Shown: positions 9,691-19,861 of the stretch, in pieces
Layout of the letters: each line of letters opens with the position of its first letter
Position numbering within the stretch: position 1 is the stretch's first letter
Source of the DNA: Pseudomonadales bacterium
GTDB lineage: Bacteria; Pseudomonadota; Gammaproteobacteria; Pseudomonadales; Azotimanducaceae
Length of the DNA: 63,675 bases
Assembly: GCA_022827245.1 (NCBI GenBank)
Contig: JAJDTI010000162.1
Coordinates: 1 to 63,675, forward strand
Direction of reading: 5' to 3'
The notes under the pieces: generated by a model
Seen by the model: only the letters and a program-made list of their open reading frames with translations
What the model was told of the DNA's origin: nothing
The model's database searches: none
Made by a program: the position numbers and the translations under genes

Positions 9691-10038
9691 GTGAGCGAAC
9701 GCGAAGAAAGCGGAGTTCCCGACCGGCCGACCAGGCCGGACACCCTCACGAAGGCCCGCATGGCCGACGGCCTGTTCGAGGAACTCGGACTCAACAAGCG
9801 CGAGGCGAAGGAGATCGTCGAACTCTTCTTCGAGGAAGTCCGCGTGGCGCTCGCGCGCAACGAGCCGGTCAAGCTGTCGGGTTTCGGCAACTTCGACCTG
9901 CGGGACAAGCGGGAACGGCCGGGCCGCAACCCGAAGACCGGCGAGGACATCCCCATCACCGCCCGCCGCGTGGTGACCTTCCGCCCGGGGCAGAAGTTGA
10001 AGGCGCGAGTGGAGGCGCATGCTGGAGCCTCCGAATAA
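9691..10038 (+). CDS. ihfA: Integration host factor alpha subunit
   Basis: IHF-alpha forms a heterodimer with IHF-beta that bends DNA at specific sites. The 115-residue product has the complete HU/IHF fold: [23 protein letters not shown], then [13 protein letters not shown], then the DNA-contacting arm [27 protein letters not shown]. Relative to enterobacterial IhfA it carries about 16 extra N-terminal residues ([16 protein letters not shown]); no later ATG/GTG gives the normal N-terminus, so GTG 9691 is taken. The position after pheT and before a MerR gene is the usual gammaproteobacterial order. Confidence 0.96.
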   Translation: MSEREESGVPDRPTRPDTLTKARMADGLFEELGLNKREAKEIVELFFEEVRVALARNEPVKLSGFGNFDLRDKRERPGRNPKTGEDIPITARRVVTFRPGQKLKARVEAHAGASE

Positions 10039-10372
10039 GGAACTGCCCCCGATCCCGGGCAAGCGCTATTTCACCATCGGTGAGGTCGCGGAACTCTGCG
10101 ACGTCAAGCCGCACGTGCTGCGGTACTGGGAGGGCGAGTTCGAACAGCTCCGGCCGGACAAGCGCCGCGGCAACCGGCGCTACTACCAGCGCCAGGACGT
10201 CATGGTGGTGCGCCAGATACGCGCCCTGCTGTACGAGCAGGGGTTCACCATCGGCGGTGCCCGCCAGCAACTGACCGGCGGCGAGGCGAAGCAGGACCAG
10301 ATCCGCTCGCGGCTCCTGATCCGGCAGACGATCTCGGAACTCGAGGAGGTCCTGCAGGTCCTCCGGGGCTGA
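10019..10372 (+). CDS. MerR-family transcriptional regulator
   Basis: This 117-residue protein has an N-terminal MerR winged-helix domain: [25 protein letters not shown] then [13 protein letters not shown] (residues about 17-80), followed by a short helical C-terminus without an effector domain or conserved metal-binding cysteines. It overlaps the 3' end of ihfA by 20 bp. The ihfA-merR pair is conserved in gammaproteobacteria, often with a tRNA-Pro gene nearby; here tRNA-Pro is 8 kb away. Its regulon is unknown. Confidence 0.92.
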   Translation: MLEPPNKELPPIPGKRYFTIGEVAELCDVKPHVLRYWEGEFEQLRPDKRRGNRRYYQRQDVMVVRQIRALLYEQGFTIGGARQQLTGGEAKQDQIRSRLLIRQTISELEEVLQVLRG

Positions 10373-10385
10373 CCGCGCCGGCCAG

Positions 10386-11843
10386 TCACCCTCCCGCCGC
10401 CATCCCGGCCTCGCCGAGCAATGCCTCCACGTCGGCTTCGACCGCCGTCCCCTTGAAGAAGTCGCGGTTGCCGCTCGTCCAGAAATGGACCGGGTTGTCG
10501 AAGGTGAACTCCTTGAAGTCGTCGGGCGTCATCAGGCCGTCGTCCACCAGTTCGTGGGCCTCCTCGAGCACCTCGGACATGTCGGCGACGTCGAAGTGCC
10601 CGATGTCGGAGCTGAACAGCGCGTTGATGCGCGTGCCGAGCGGGTTCACCCGATCGTTGAACGCCCAGACGTTCATCCGGTCGTCCGCCTCGCAGCCGAA
10701 GTAGAAGTTTCCGAACAGCTCCCGGAAGTCCTCGACGCGCTCGATCCCGCAGGCGGCGAAGTCGTCCAGGGTCGCCTCGCCCCCGGTGTCCACTGAAGTT
10801 TGCGCGTTCATGGCGGCGCAGAGCGCGGCCTCCCGGTCGACCATCAGTCGTGCCATGTCTTCGGGACCGTACCGGCGGGCCAGTTCGATCAGCCCCTCGT
10901 GATCGAGGTTCTCGGGGTTGACCACCTCGAGCGCCTGGGGATTGCGAATGTTCCAGTGCCCGATGAGATCGGCGTAAAGCTGGCATGCGTAGCTGACGCC
11001 CCCCTCGAGGAACGCCATCGTCAGCGTGGGGAAGCGGCGCGACACGCCCCCGAGGAACATCGCCTTGCAGATGGCCTCCGCGGTGGAAGCGAAGTGCCCG
11101 ATGTGGTTGTACGTGAAATTGGACGGCGACCGCCGCAGGGCGTAGCCGCGTCCGACGGCGTGGAACGTGGGCGAGATGCCGAGTTCCACGCACCTCTGCC
11201 AGAGGGGGTCGTAGTCATGGATGCTGTCGAGCCCCAGCACGTCGTACCAGTAGCCGAGCCGGGCCGCGCCCGCGTCGCCGTCGGCGGCGGCGGGCGCGGG
11301 CCGGGGGATCATGCCGGAAAACAGCGCCGCCTTCATGCCGAGCGTCCCGGTCGCGTATTCGAGCTCCTCGATCGCCTCCTCGGGGGTGGCGGTCGGGATC
11401 ACGGCCACCGGGGTGAGCCGGTCCGAATAGTCGGCGAAGTACTCGGCCGCGAAGGTGTTGAAGGCGCGCATGGCCTGGCGCTGCAGGTCCTTGTCCTCGG
11501 TGGCGGCCGCCGCGCCGGTCGGGTACATGACGCAGAAGTCGAGGCCGAGTTCGTCGAGGCGCTCGTAGAGGAGCCCGGGCATCATCGCGGTCGCGCGGTC
11601 GCGCGTGTTGGCCATGGGCAACTGCCAGAATCCCGGGTGGGCGGCCCGGTGGTGACGGCGACCCTCTGGGCCCATGCGCTGCGCCTCGCCGATAAGCGAG
11701 TCGAGACCGTCGAAACACTCGGCCACCTTGGGCCCGGCGATCTTCGCGATGCGTTCCTTCATCATCGGCCCGAACTCGAGCCAGTGCGCGTCCGAATCGA
11801 TGACGGGGTGCTTGAGCCGTGCGTGGATCTCCTGCGAGTTCAT
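10386..11843 (-). CDS. Amidohydrolase family (COG2159-like) protein
   Basis: This 485-residue protein has features of the amidohydrolase-2/ACMSD-related TIM-barrel hydrolases: an N-terminal DSDAHWLE segment (first metal-ligand region), TFHAVG in the middle, NHIGHFAS, FLEGGVSYAC and the late FSSDIGHFD with the conserved Asp. Such enzymes act as metal-dependent hydrolases or decarboxylases; a substrate cannot be assigned. ATG 11843 is preceded by AGGAGG at good spacing. It is convergent with the merR gene and has no close operon partner, since the upstream patatin gene ends 72 bp away on the same strand. Confidence 0.85.
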   Translation of the reverse strand: MNSQEIHARLKHPVIDSDAHWLEFGPMMKERIAKIAGPKVAECFDGLDSLIGEAQRMGPEGRRHHRAAHPGFWQLPMANTRDRATAMMPGLLYERLDELGLDFCVMYPTGAAAATEDKDLQRQAMRAFNTFAAEYFADYSDRLTPVAVIPTATPEEAIEELEYATGTLGMKAALFSGMIPRPAPAAADGDAGAARLGYWYDVLGLDSIHDYDPLWQRCVELGISPTFHAVGRGYALRRSPSNFTYNHIGHFASTAEAICKAMFLGGVSRRFPTLTMAFLEGGVSYACQLYADLIGHWNIRNPQALEVVNPENLDHEGLIELARRYGPEDMARLMVDREAALCAAMNAQTSVDTGGEATLDDFAACGIERVEDFRELFGNFYFGCEADDRMNVWAFNDRVNPLGTRINALFSSDIGHFDVADMSEVLEEAHELVDDGLMTPDDFKEFTFDNPVHFWTSGNRDFFKGTAVEADVEALLGEAGMAAGG

Positions 11844-11915
11844 CGTGCCTCCTGCCGGTTCGATTTCCCCGAAGTTAACACTTTGGGGGAAGCGCCGCGT
11901 CGGGGGCGGCGCTGC

Positions 11916-13328
11916 TCAGGCCTTCGCCGTCCGCCGGGGTTGCAGCCGCACGGGCGCCGCGAGGCGGTCCAGGATGCCCGCGATCGTGCGCCCGATCAGC
12001 GTGGAGTTCCTGATGCGCTCCACGTGCGGCCAGGTGGCGGCCTCGCCCTCGTGCACGAGCTTGCCGGTCTCGTCGGCAGTCAGCGTGGACAGCAGCGACG
12101 CGGGGTCGAGAAAGCGCCGCTTCGGCATGATGTTGACGTCGGCCGTGTAGTCCTGGGTGAGCACGCTGAACCACATCCGGGTCATCACGTTGAGCGGGTA
12201 GGCGTCGCGCACGAGGCGCATGGCGAACGGATAGGAAAGACGGAACCACTGCTTCCACGCGGACGCGTAGATGGACCCGACCTGGGCGAGGGGGCCGGCG
12301 GCCGCCGGAACCTGGGGCGACCACATCACTACGGGGTTCGCCTGGCTCGCGATGAAGAAGTTGCAGCCGTAGACGCGCGCGAGGCGCCCGGTGGGCATGT
12401 CGTCGGTGACCGAGCCGTCGACCCACTTGCGCGAGCGCACGAACGGCAGCCGCGTGCCGTCCACGCCGCGGGCCGCGAGGGTCACCGGCGGGAAGACGCC
12501 GGGGATCGCGCACGTCGCCATGACCGCTTCGCGGATCAACGCGTTCGGCGACGTGACAGCGTTCAGGGTGCGCGACTGCTGCTGTACCTCGGCTGGGGCG
12601 ACGGAGATGCTCAGGTCGCGTCCGGATGCTTCGAGCGCCTCGGCGAAGGTCATGTCCGGAACGAGTGCCTCGACCGCGTCCCGCAGGTCGTCGCGCGTCA
12701 CCTGCTTGCGTTGGAACGCCTGCCCGTCGAGGGGCTGCTGGAACGCCTCCGACAGCGTGCCTTCCTCGAACAGCGCCCGCAGCTCCGCGTCGGCCCGCGT
12801 ACAGACCACCGCGGCGACGAGGCCCCCCGCGCTCGCGCCCGAGATGACCGCGGGCAACAGGCCCTGTTCGGCCAACGCCTTTGCGACGCCGAGGTGGAAG
12901 GGCCCCAGGGACCCGGCGCCGGAGAGCATCAGCGCGCAATTGCCGAACGCCTGTCGCGCCTGCCGGAAGAAGGCGAGCTTGCGGTCGAAGGGCAGGGCCG
13001 CGTCGTCCGCGTCGGCGAGTTGCTCGAGCGCGCCGGCGAGTTCCTGGATGTACTGCGAGACGAGGTCCTTGGTCCCGAACGCGGCGTGGCCGTAGAGCCG
13101 GGAGGAACCCATGCCGCCCATGTTTCCGTGCAGCCCCTCGTTGAGGTAGTACAGCAGGCGCGGCACGTCTCCCTCCGCCCGCAACTCGACCAGTTCGTCC
13201 CGACGCCGGCGGATGACGCGATAGTCGAACAGGTCGGTGCGGTCGTCGGCCTTCCAGCCGGCGGCGCCGGTCTGGTCGTCCCTGGCCTGCGCGTCCGCGC
13301 GCCAATGGTCATAGCTTGCTGCGGTCAT
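11916..13328 (-). CDS. Patatin-like phospholipase with DUF3336 domain
   Basis: This 470-residue protein has an N-terminal DUF3336 region (about 1-130, with GLHGNMGGMGSSRLYG and FGTKDLVSQYI) and a patatin domain. The oxyanion loop is SGAGSLGPFH (136-145), the nucleophile elbow is GASAG with S166, and the catalytic Asp is D304 in VDGS. The DUF3336-patatin combination is known from fungal and plant triacylglycerol lipases and from bacterial homologues, so a neutral-lipid or phospholipid hydrolase is likely. The ATG at 13328 (MTAASYDHW) was chosen because homology begins there; the frame is open further upstream only as antisense of the TRAP gene. Confidence 0.9.
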   Translation of the reverse strand: MTAASYDHWRADAQARDDQTGAAGWKADDRTDLFDYRVIRRRRDELVELRAEGDVPRLLYYLNEGLHGNMGGMGSSRLYGHAAFGTKDLVSQYIQELAGALEQLADADDAALPFDRKLAFFRQARQAFGNCALMLSGAGSLGPFHLGVAKALAEQGLLPAVISGASAGGLVAAVVCTRADAELRALFEEGTLSEAFQQPLDGQAFQRKQVTRDDLRDAVEALVPDMTFAEALEASGRDLSISVAPAEVQQQSRTLNAVTSPNALIREAVMATCAIPGVFPPVTLAARGVDGTRLPFVRSRKWVDGSVTDDMPTGRLARVYGCNFFIASQANPVVMWSPQVPAAAGPLAQVGSIYASAWKQWFRLSYPFAMRLVRDAYPLNVMTRMWFSVLTQDYTADVNIMPKRRFLDPASLLSTLTADETGKLVHEGEAATWPHVERIRNSTLIGRTIAGILDRLAAPVRLQPRRTAKA

Positions 13329-13503
13329 GGGGTTCGAGTTACCTGGTTTGTGGCGGGCGCGAAAAGCGTACCAGAGCGCGCGCGACCTGACGGTCGCGTT
13401 CGGAGTTTCGCTGGCGCGAAACTCCCGCACCGCCAGCACCCGGGGGAACTCGGGCAACGGCGCGGCATAATAGGGCGGTTTCCGCGGACTCCGGATTCCC
13501 GGC

Positions 13504-14625
13504 ATGGGCATCACCAACAGGACCGCGCTGATCGCGGTGGTCGTGGCGTTTCTCACGGGCATGCTCGCCACGCTGGCCGTCCGTCCGCCGGGTGACGGAG
13601 GGCCGGTCGCGTCCGCATCCGGGGGAGCGGCATCGGGGGCCGCGGCGGCGACGGTGCGCTGGCGCGTGCCGGTCGCCTTCTCGACCAACCTGGAGGTGCT
13701 CGGGGACAACGTGCTGTGGGTGGTGGACGCCATCGAGCGCGCGTCCGGCGGCGCCGTGGTGCTCCGTCCCTACGAACCGGGCGAGATCGTTCCCGCCTTC
13801 AACATCGTCGACGCGGTGCGCGAGGGCAAGGTCCCCGCGGGCTACACGTGGCTGGGTTACGACCAGGGCAAGATCCCGGCGGCGCCGCTGCTCGGCGCGG
13901 TGCCGTTCGGCATGGAGCCGTGGGAGTTCATGGCGTGGTGGTTCGAGGGCGGCGGGCGCGAGCACGGCGAGGCGCTGTACGGGAAGTTCGGCGTGCATCC
14001 CGTGATGTGCGGCCTCATCGGCCCGGAGACGGCCGGCTGGTTCCGCGAGCCCATTGATGCGCTGTCCGACATGGAGGGCCTGAAGATCCGGTTCGCGGGA
14101 CTCGGCGGGCGCGTGATCGAGCGGCTGGGCGCGTCCGTCACGATGATTCCCGGGGGCGAGATCTTCCAGGCCCTGGAGAAGGGCGCCATCGACGCGACGG
14201 AGTTCGCCCTTCCCAACGTCGACCAGGAGCTGGGTTTCGACCGCGTCGCCAAGCTGAACTACTACCCGGGCTGGCATCAGCCGGCGACCTCGGTCCACCT
14301 CGTCGTGAACGCGGATGTCTGGGCGGGCCTGAGCGACATGGAGCGCCGTGTGATCGACACGGCATGCACCGCCGGCGTCACGCGCAACCTGGCCAAGGCC
14401 GAGGCGTTGCAGGGCGGCGTGCTCGCCGGCTTCCCGGACAAGGGCGTGACCGCCGTACGCCTGCCGTTGCCGATCCTGCGCGAGCTCGAGCGCGTGACCG
14501 CGCAGGTGATGGCGGAGGAGGCCGCGCGGGACGAGGACTTCCGCGCCATCCACGCATCGCAGCGCGCGTTTCGGGACCAGTACGCGCTGTGGAAGCGCTT
14601 CGCGTACCTGCCGCGGGACTTCTGA
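13504..14625 (+). CDS. TRAP transporter substrate-binding protein (DctP/TakP-type)
   Basis: This 373-residue periplasmic binding protein has an uncleaved or Sec-type N-terminal signal (hydrophobic residues 8-24) followed by a DctP fold. Visible marks are RWRVPVAFSTNLE, the GEIVPAFNIVDAV loop, GLKIRFAGLGGRVIERLGA and the GAIDATEFALPNVDQELG region. The last two contain the Arg and acidic/aromatic positions that in this family hold the ligand carboxylate. It delivers an organic acid to the DctQM permease encoded immediately downstream (the dctQ-like start abuts its stop). The TakP/monocarboxylate-2-oxoacid subgroup is a possibility from overall look. Confidence 0.92.
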   Translation: MGITNRTALIAVVVAFLTGMLATLAVRPPGDGGPVASASGGAASGAAAATVRWRVPVAFSTNLEVLGDNVLWVVDAIERASGGAVVLRPYEPGEIVPAFNIVDAVREGKVPAGYTWLGYDQGKIPAAPLLGAVPFGMEPWEFMAWWFEGGGREHGEALYGKFGVHPVMCGLIGPETAGWFREPIDALSDMEGLKIRFAGLGGRVIERLGASVTMIPGGEIFQALEKGAIDATEFALPNVDQELGFDRVAKLNYYPGWHQPATSVHLVVNADVWAGLSDMERRVIDTACTAGVTRNLAKAEALQGGVLAGFPDKGVTAVRLPLPILRELERVTAQVMAEEAARDEDFRAIHASQRAFRDQYALWKRFAYLPRDF

Positions 14626-15153
14626 TTGGCCGCCCTCGAACTGCCCGACACGCCGTTCTCGCGCGTCGTCGACCCGCTCCTGGTGGCCATCGGGAACGCG
14701 GTGTCGTGGCTGTGGATCGTGCTGCTGGCGGTCATCGTCTGCAACGTCGTGCTCCGCTACGCCCTCGCGGAGGGCCGCATCGAGTTCGAGGAAATCCAGT
14801 GGCACCTCTACTCGATCGGCTTCATGCTGGGGCTCGGCTACGCGCTGCAGTCCGACGCCCACGTCCGCGTCGATGTCCTGCACGAGCGCTTCGCGCCGGC
14901 GACGCGGGCGTGGATCGACCTGTACGGGCTGGCGCTCTTCGTACTCCCGTTCGTCGCCCTGATGCTGATCTACGGGGCGCGCTTCGTCGCGGACAGCTTC
15001 GCGACGGGGGAGGTCTCGAGCTCTCCGGGCGGTCTGCCCTACCGGTGGGCGATCAAGGCGGTTCTCGTGGCCGGGTTCGGCCTGCTTGGCCTCGCCGCGG
15101 TGTCGCGGCTGACGCGGCTCTGGAAGTACCTCTTCCTCGGCGGCGGCCGGTAG
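14626..15153 (+). CDS. TRAP transporter small permease (DctQ-type)
   Basis: This 175-residue membrane protein has four predicted helices (about 24-44, 58-78, 98-120 and 138-158). It carries the family signature around EFEEIQWHLYSIGFMLGLGYAL and the following HVRVDVLHERF. The predicted start is TTG directly after the TGA of the binding-protein gene, so expression is probably by termination-reinitiation. It links the binding protein to the large DctM subunit. Confidence 0.92.
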   Translation: MAALELPDTPFSRVVDPLLVAIGNAVSWLWIVLLAVIVCNVVLRYALAEGRIEFEEIQWHLYSIGFMLGLGYALQSDAHVRVDVLHERFAPATRAWIDLYGLALFVLPFVALMLIYGARFVADSFATGEVSSSPGGLPYRWAIKAVLVAGFGLLGLAAVSRLTRLWKYLFLGGGR

Positions 15154-15180
15154 ACGCCGCGCCGCCTCCACGAGATCGCC

Positions 15181-16530
<1,350 letters not shown>

Positions 16531-16562
16531 ACGGTTCGGGACCCTTGCAAGGGAGCCCGCTC

Positions 16563-17723
16563 GTGCGCGTAGAGGACATCGTCTGCCGCGCGTTGCTCGA
16601 GCAAGGCGCGTACGTGCCGGTCGAGTTGTTGCTCGCCGCCGACCAGCTCTCGCAGGAAGGACACGACGCCTGGCGGGCGGGAGAGCGCCCCACATTGGAC
16701 GAGGACCTCCAGGATGCGTCTGCGGCGCGCGCCGCGCTGCGGGAGGCAGCCCTGTTCGCCCGGAACCTGGGGCTGATCGAGGGCGCGCCGGAGCCGCGGT
16801 TGGCCGCTTCCGGCGACTCCGAGCTGGACGCGCTGCTCCGCGCCACCTGGCGTCCCGCCGGCGACGACCGGCAAGGTGACCTGTTCGTCGACAATGCGAC
16901 GACCGTAACGCTCAACGCCTTGCGCGACGCCCTGACCGCGCGCGACCCGTCCGGCGCCCGGCGGCAGCGGGCGAAGTTGCTCGAACTGCAGCCAGACCAT
17001 CCGGGCGCCGCGCAGGCGGCGGCGCTGATCGGCGCCCTCGAAACGGAGCCTCCGCAGGGGCCGGCGGAAGCCCTGGAAAGGCGCGACCTCATCGCCGGGC
17101 ACTGGACGCCCGCTGCCGCGGCGCTGCTCGGAGCGGATGGACAGCGTCTCCTGGCGCCCCTATGGCGCGATGTCGCCCTGGCCCTAGATGGCGCGGACTT
17201 CGATCCGCATCACCCGGACCGGCACGCGAGCTGGGTCTTCCGGCGGTGTCTCGACTGGGAGCACGTCAAGAGAACGGTGCTCGATGTGCCCGACTTCGGG
17301 ACGTATCCGCTCCTCGTCGGCAGGCTCGCGGAAGCGGAGTACGCGTTGCACGAGCGGACCGAGGCCGTGCGCCTCTGGTTCGCCCTGTGCTGGACGGCGC
17401 CGCGGCACTTCGTCGAGCTGGTTCGCCGACGGGACTTTCCCGACGGGAGTGTGGCGGGGGCGTGGCGCCAGGCGATGGACGCGGACGAACTCGCCGAGGA
17501 CCTGTCGCCGGAGTGGTTCCCGGCCTGGATGCTGATTCGTGAACGGGGGCTTGCCCGACGGCTGCCTGAGGCAGCGGGGACGGACGGCCCTGCGCGGGCG
17601 TTCAACCTCCTGCGGGAACTGGGGAGCGGCGCAGTGTCCGACGACCGGCGCGTTCGACTGCGTGCCGGGCTCAAGGCTGTCCATTCGGGGCTTTTCGCGA
17701 GTTACATGGGGACGTTGAGATGA
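16563..17723 (+). CDS. Hypothetical protein, 386 residues, no recognised family
   Basis: I do not recognise a family. The predicted product is soluble, acidic, and rich in Ala, Leu, Arg and Asp. An N-terminal helical region (about 1-90) resembles a short protein-interaction domain, a middle part (about 110-160) with ARDPSGARRQRAKLLELQPDHPGAAQAAALIG could be one TPR-like unit, and a Trp-rich C-terminal part carries WVFRRCLDWEHVKR and WFALCWTAPRHFVE. The GTG start has AAGGGAG upstream. Its TGA overlaps the ATG of the next gene (ATGA), so the two are coupled. It has no signal peptide or membrane helix. Confidence 0.7.
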   Translation: MRVEDIVCRALLEQGAYVPVELLLAADQLSQEGHDAWRAGERPTLDEDLQDASAARAALREAALFARNLGLIEGAPEPRLAASGDSELDALLRATWRPAGDDRQGDLFVDNATTVTLNALRDALTARDPSGARRQRAKLLELQPDHPGAAQAAALIGALETEPPQGPAEALERRDLIAGHWTPAAAALLGADGQRLLAPLWRDVALALDGADFDPHHPDRHASWVFRRCLDWEHVKRTVLDVPDFGTYPLLVGRLAEAEYALHERTEAVRLWFALCWTAPRHFVELVRRRDFPDGSVAGAWRQAMDADELAEDLSPEWFPAWMLIRERGLARRLPEAAGTDGPARAFNLLRELGSGAVSDDRRVRLRAGLKAVHSGLFASYMGTLR

Positions 17724-18534
17724 TTCGTCGGGGCGACGAGAGCGCGCTGAACGAAAAGCGCCGGCATCGGGAGCCGCGCTTCGACGCACGGTCCGTCCAG
17801 GGCGCCACGCTCTCCGATCTGAAGCTGGGGAGCTTTCAGGACGACTATCTGCCGGCGGCCCTCGCTCCCGAGGCGCTCGCGGCGAACGACCGGCCCATTG
17901 AAGAATGCCTCGCCGCCGCGAAGATGATCCTGTCCGTCGACGAACCGGTCTCCACCGTTGCCGGAGTCCTCATGCTCGGCAAGCGCCCGCAGTACCACTT
18001 GCCGGGCGCGTACGTGCAGTTCCTGCGAATCGCTGGCGTGGAGTGGGGCGACGATGTCACCGACGAGGCGCGTTGCACGGGACCGGTCGTCGAACTGATC
18101 CGGCGGCTGGAGGACAAGCTGACCGCCACAATCGCACATCGGTGGATTTCACTTCGGGTCCTGCCGAGATCCGCCGCTCGACCTACCCGATCGAGGCCCT
18201 GCACCAGTTGGTGCGCAACGCGGTCATGCATCGTGCGTACGAAGGCACGAAAGCGCCCGTCCAGGTGTACTGGTTCGATGACCGGATCGAGATCAACAGC
18301 CCGGGCGGTCCGTACGGCTCGGTGACGGCGGAGAACTTCGGGGAACCGGGCGCCCTGGACTACCGCAATCCGATCGTAGCTGAGGCGATGCGGGTGCTCG
18401 GCCTCGTGCAGCGCGTCGGATTCGGTATCCCCGCCGCACGGCGGGCGTTGAGGGAGAACGGACAGCGGGGAGCGGTGTTTCGCGTGGAGCCGAACTGGGT
18501 GCGCTGCACGGTGCGGGTGGGGCACGGGCACTGA
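17720..18534 (+). pseudogene. Frameshifted, N-truncated AlbA_2/HATPase (COG2865-type) gene
   Basis: Two frames together encode the C-terminal part of a Schlafen-AlbA_2/ATPase regulator, a family often annotated as an ATP-binding or RecG-like protein. Frame one (from 17720) gives LNEKRRHREPRFDARSVQGA to PGAYVQFLRIAG and KLTA. At about 18130 the homology jumps to another frame, giving HNRTSVDFTSGP, ALHQLVRNAVMHRAYEG, YWFDDRIEINSPGGPYG and GFGIPAARRAL to 18534. Loss of one C in GCC(C)ACAAT explains the shift. The expected N-terminal AlbA_2 domain (about 130 residues) is missing; only its last residues remain fused behind the ATGA overlap with the 386-residue gene. It may be a decayed gene or, for the shift alone, a sequencing error. 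Confidence 0.75.
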
Positions 18535-18586
18535 GACAGGTCGGTCCGTGCGAACCAATGCGCCGCCGCGTAGAATGCCGCCCTCA

Positions 18587-18663
18587 CGGGGCGTAGCGCA
18601 GCCTGGTAGCGCACCACACTGGGGGTGTGGTGGTCGCCGGTTCAAATCCGGCCGCCCCGACCA
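18587..18663 (+). tRNA. tRNA-Pro (GGG)
   Basis: The sequence folds as a complete tRNA. The acceptor stem is CGGGGCG/CGCCCCG, the anticodon stem CCACA/TGTGG encloses loop CTGGGGG (anticodon GGG), and the T arm GCCGG-TTCAAAT-CCGGC is regular. An A discriminator is followed by encoded CCA. A possible -10 TAGAAT lies at 18571-18576. Confidence 0.97.
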
Positions 18664-18723
18664 CCACCCCAGCACGCGGCGCCTCCTCTCCTGCGCCACC
18701 CGTTGCCTTCCGGCCCAGCCTCC

Positions 18724-19617
18724 CTACGCGTACGGGTCAAAGGGAGGATTGATGCCGCTTTGCTTCTGCGAGAGTCCGAGCACGCGCTTGAGCTCTGGAT
18801 GGCGAGCGAGCAGCTCGGGGGATAGCCGTCCCAGGTTCGGAACGTAATGACTCCTGGCGTGCGGCCCCTGGATGTAGTGGCGGGTGTAGTTCTCGCTCAG
18901 CGTGACCCGCAGCCCGGTCCGCGTGCGCGGCAAGGCGGAGTGAAACGTGCCCCCTTGCCACATCGCCACCGAGCCGGCCTTGGCATCGAGGCGCACGACC
19001 GGGTAGGGCGTGTTGGCGAGGTCGCTGTCGTGGGGCAGGACGCCATGGCCGACATGCTGGCTGGCGGGGACCAACAGGGTCGGGCCGTCCGCTTCGTCGA
19101 CCTGATCGGTGCAGATCCACATGCAGTTCAACCTGTGGCAGATCCGGCCGGCGCCCATCGGGATCCCTTCCACATCGTTATCGGTGTGCAGGGGCACGTT
19201 CTGGTAGAAGTAGTAGTCGGCAGGGGCGTGGTCAGCGGGGCCCTTCAGGATGATCGTGTTGGTCCTGAGTACCGCGCGCTGGCCCAGCATGAGACGGACC
19301 AGCGCCAGCTTCGCCGGGTTGATGGCTGCCTCGATGAACACATCGTCCTCGTCGTAGAGCTGGGCCGACGAGACATCCGCGGTGATCGTCGAGGTTCGAT
19401 AGTCGCCCACCGATACGTTGTTCCCCTTTTCGTAGGCGGCCAGCGTCGCGTCGCGAAAACGCTCTGTCCACGCGTCGTCGACACCGAGCGTCTCGGGTGA
19501 GGCGACGGTAAAGCCGTAGGTCATCAGTTCCACGGCGTTCCGGGCCAGCTCGTAGCGCTCGATGTCGGACATGATCGAGTCGAGGCTCGGCAGGGTTTTC
19601 TGCTGGGCGATGTTCAC
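18724..19617 (-). CDS. Phytanoyl-CoA dioxygenase family protein
   Basis: This 297-residue protein has the non-haem Fe(II)/2-oxoglutarate dioxygenase fold of the PhyH family. The metal site is suggested by LHTDND (H and D ligands), the distal His in GGTFHSALPRT, and the 2-oxoglutarate-binding Arg in RTGLRVTLSENY. The core also shows CMWICTDQVDEADGPTLLVPASQH, typical of PhyH-like hydroxylases. GTG 19617 was preferred to the upstream in-frame GTG or ATG because GGAG is 5 bp before it and the longer N-terminus has no homology look. It is a single gene, and the substrate is unknown. Confidence 0.85.
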   Translation of the reverse strand: MNIAQQKTLPSLDSIMSDIERYELARNAVELMTYGFTVASPETLGVDDAWTERFRDATLAAYEKGNNVSVGDYRTSTITADVSSAQLYDEDDVFIEAAINPAKLALVRLMLGQRAVLRTNTIILKGPADHAPADYYFYQNVPLHTDNDVEGIPMGAGRICHRLNCMWICTDQVDEADGPTLLVPASQHVGHGVLPHDSDLANTPYPVVRLDAKAGSVAMWQGGTFHSALPRTRTGLRVTLSENYTRHYIQGPHARSHYVPNLGRLSPELLARHPELKRVLGLSQKQSGINPPFDPYA

Positions 19618-19861
19618 CTTTGCTCCTCGCCGTCCTCGGGCATGGCACTCTCGATCCAAGTCTCACGAGGATAGACGAATGAGAGCTGCTCTGGACGACA
19701 AATGCCAGTTCTCGAGGGACGCGCCGAAGTCGCTGTTCCCCTGAGGGTCAGCCAGCCACGGAGCGCGGGCTTGTTTGCGGGCCTCCAACATCGTCCCTGT
19801 CTCCCGTACGATAGTGGGACTCGGTTGTTGTTGTGCTGCACGCAAGTTGAAGGGGACTTCC

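Noticed and set aside
10800..13595. A 931-codon plus-strand open frame
   Set aside because: It is antisense to the amidohydrolase and patatin genes, whose motifs are complete; long antisense frames are expected at this GC content.
18587..18663. tRNA-Pro as an integration site for a mobile island
   Set aside because: I found no second copy of the tRNA 3' end and no integrase in the window.
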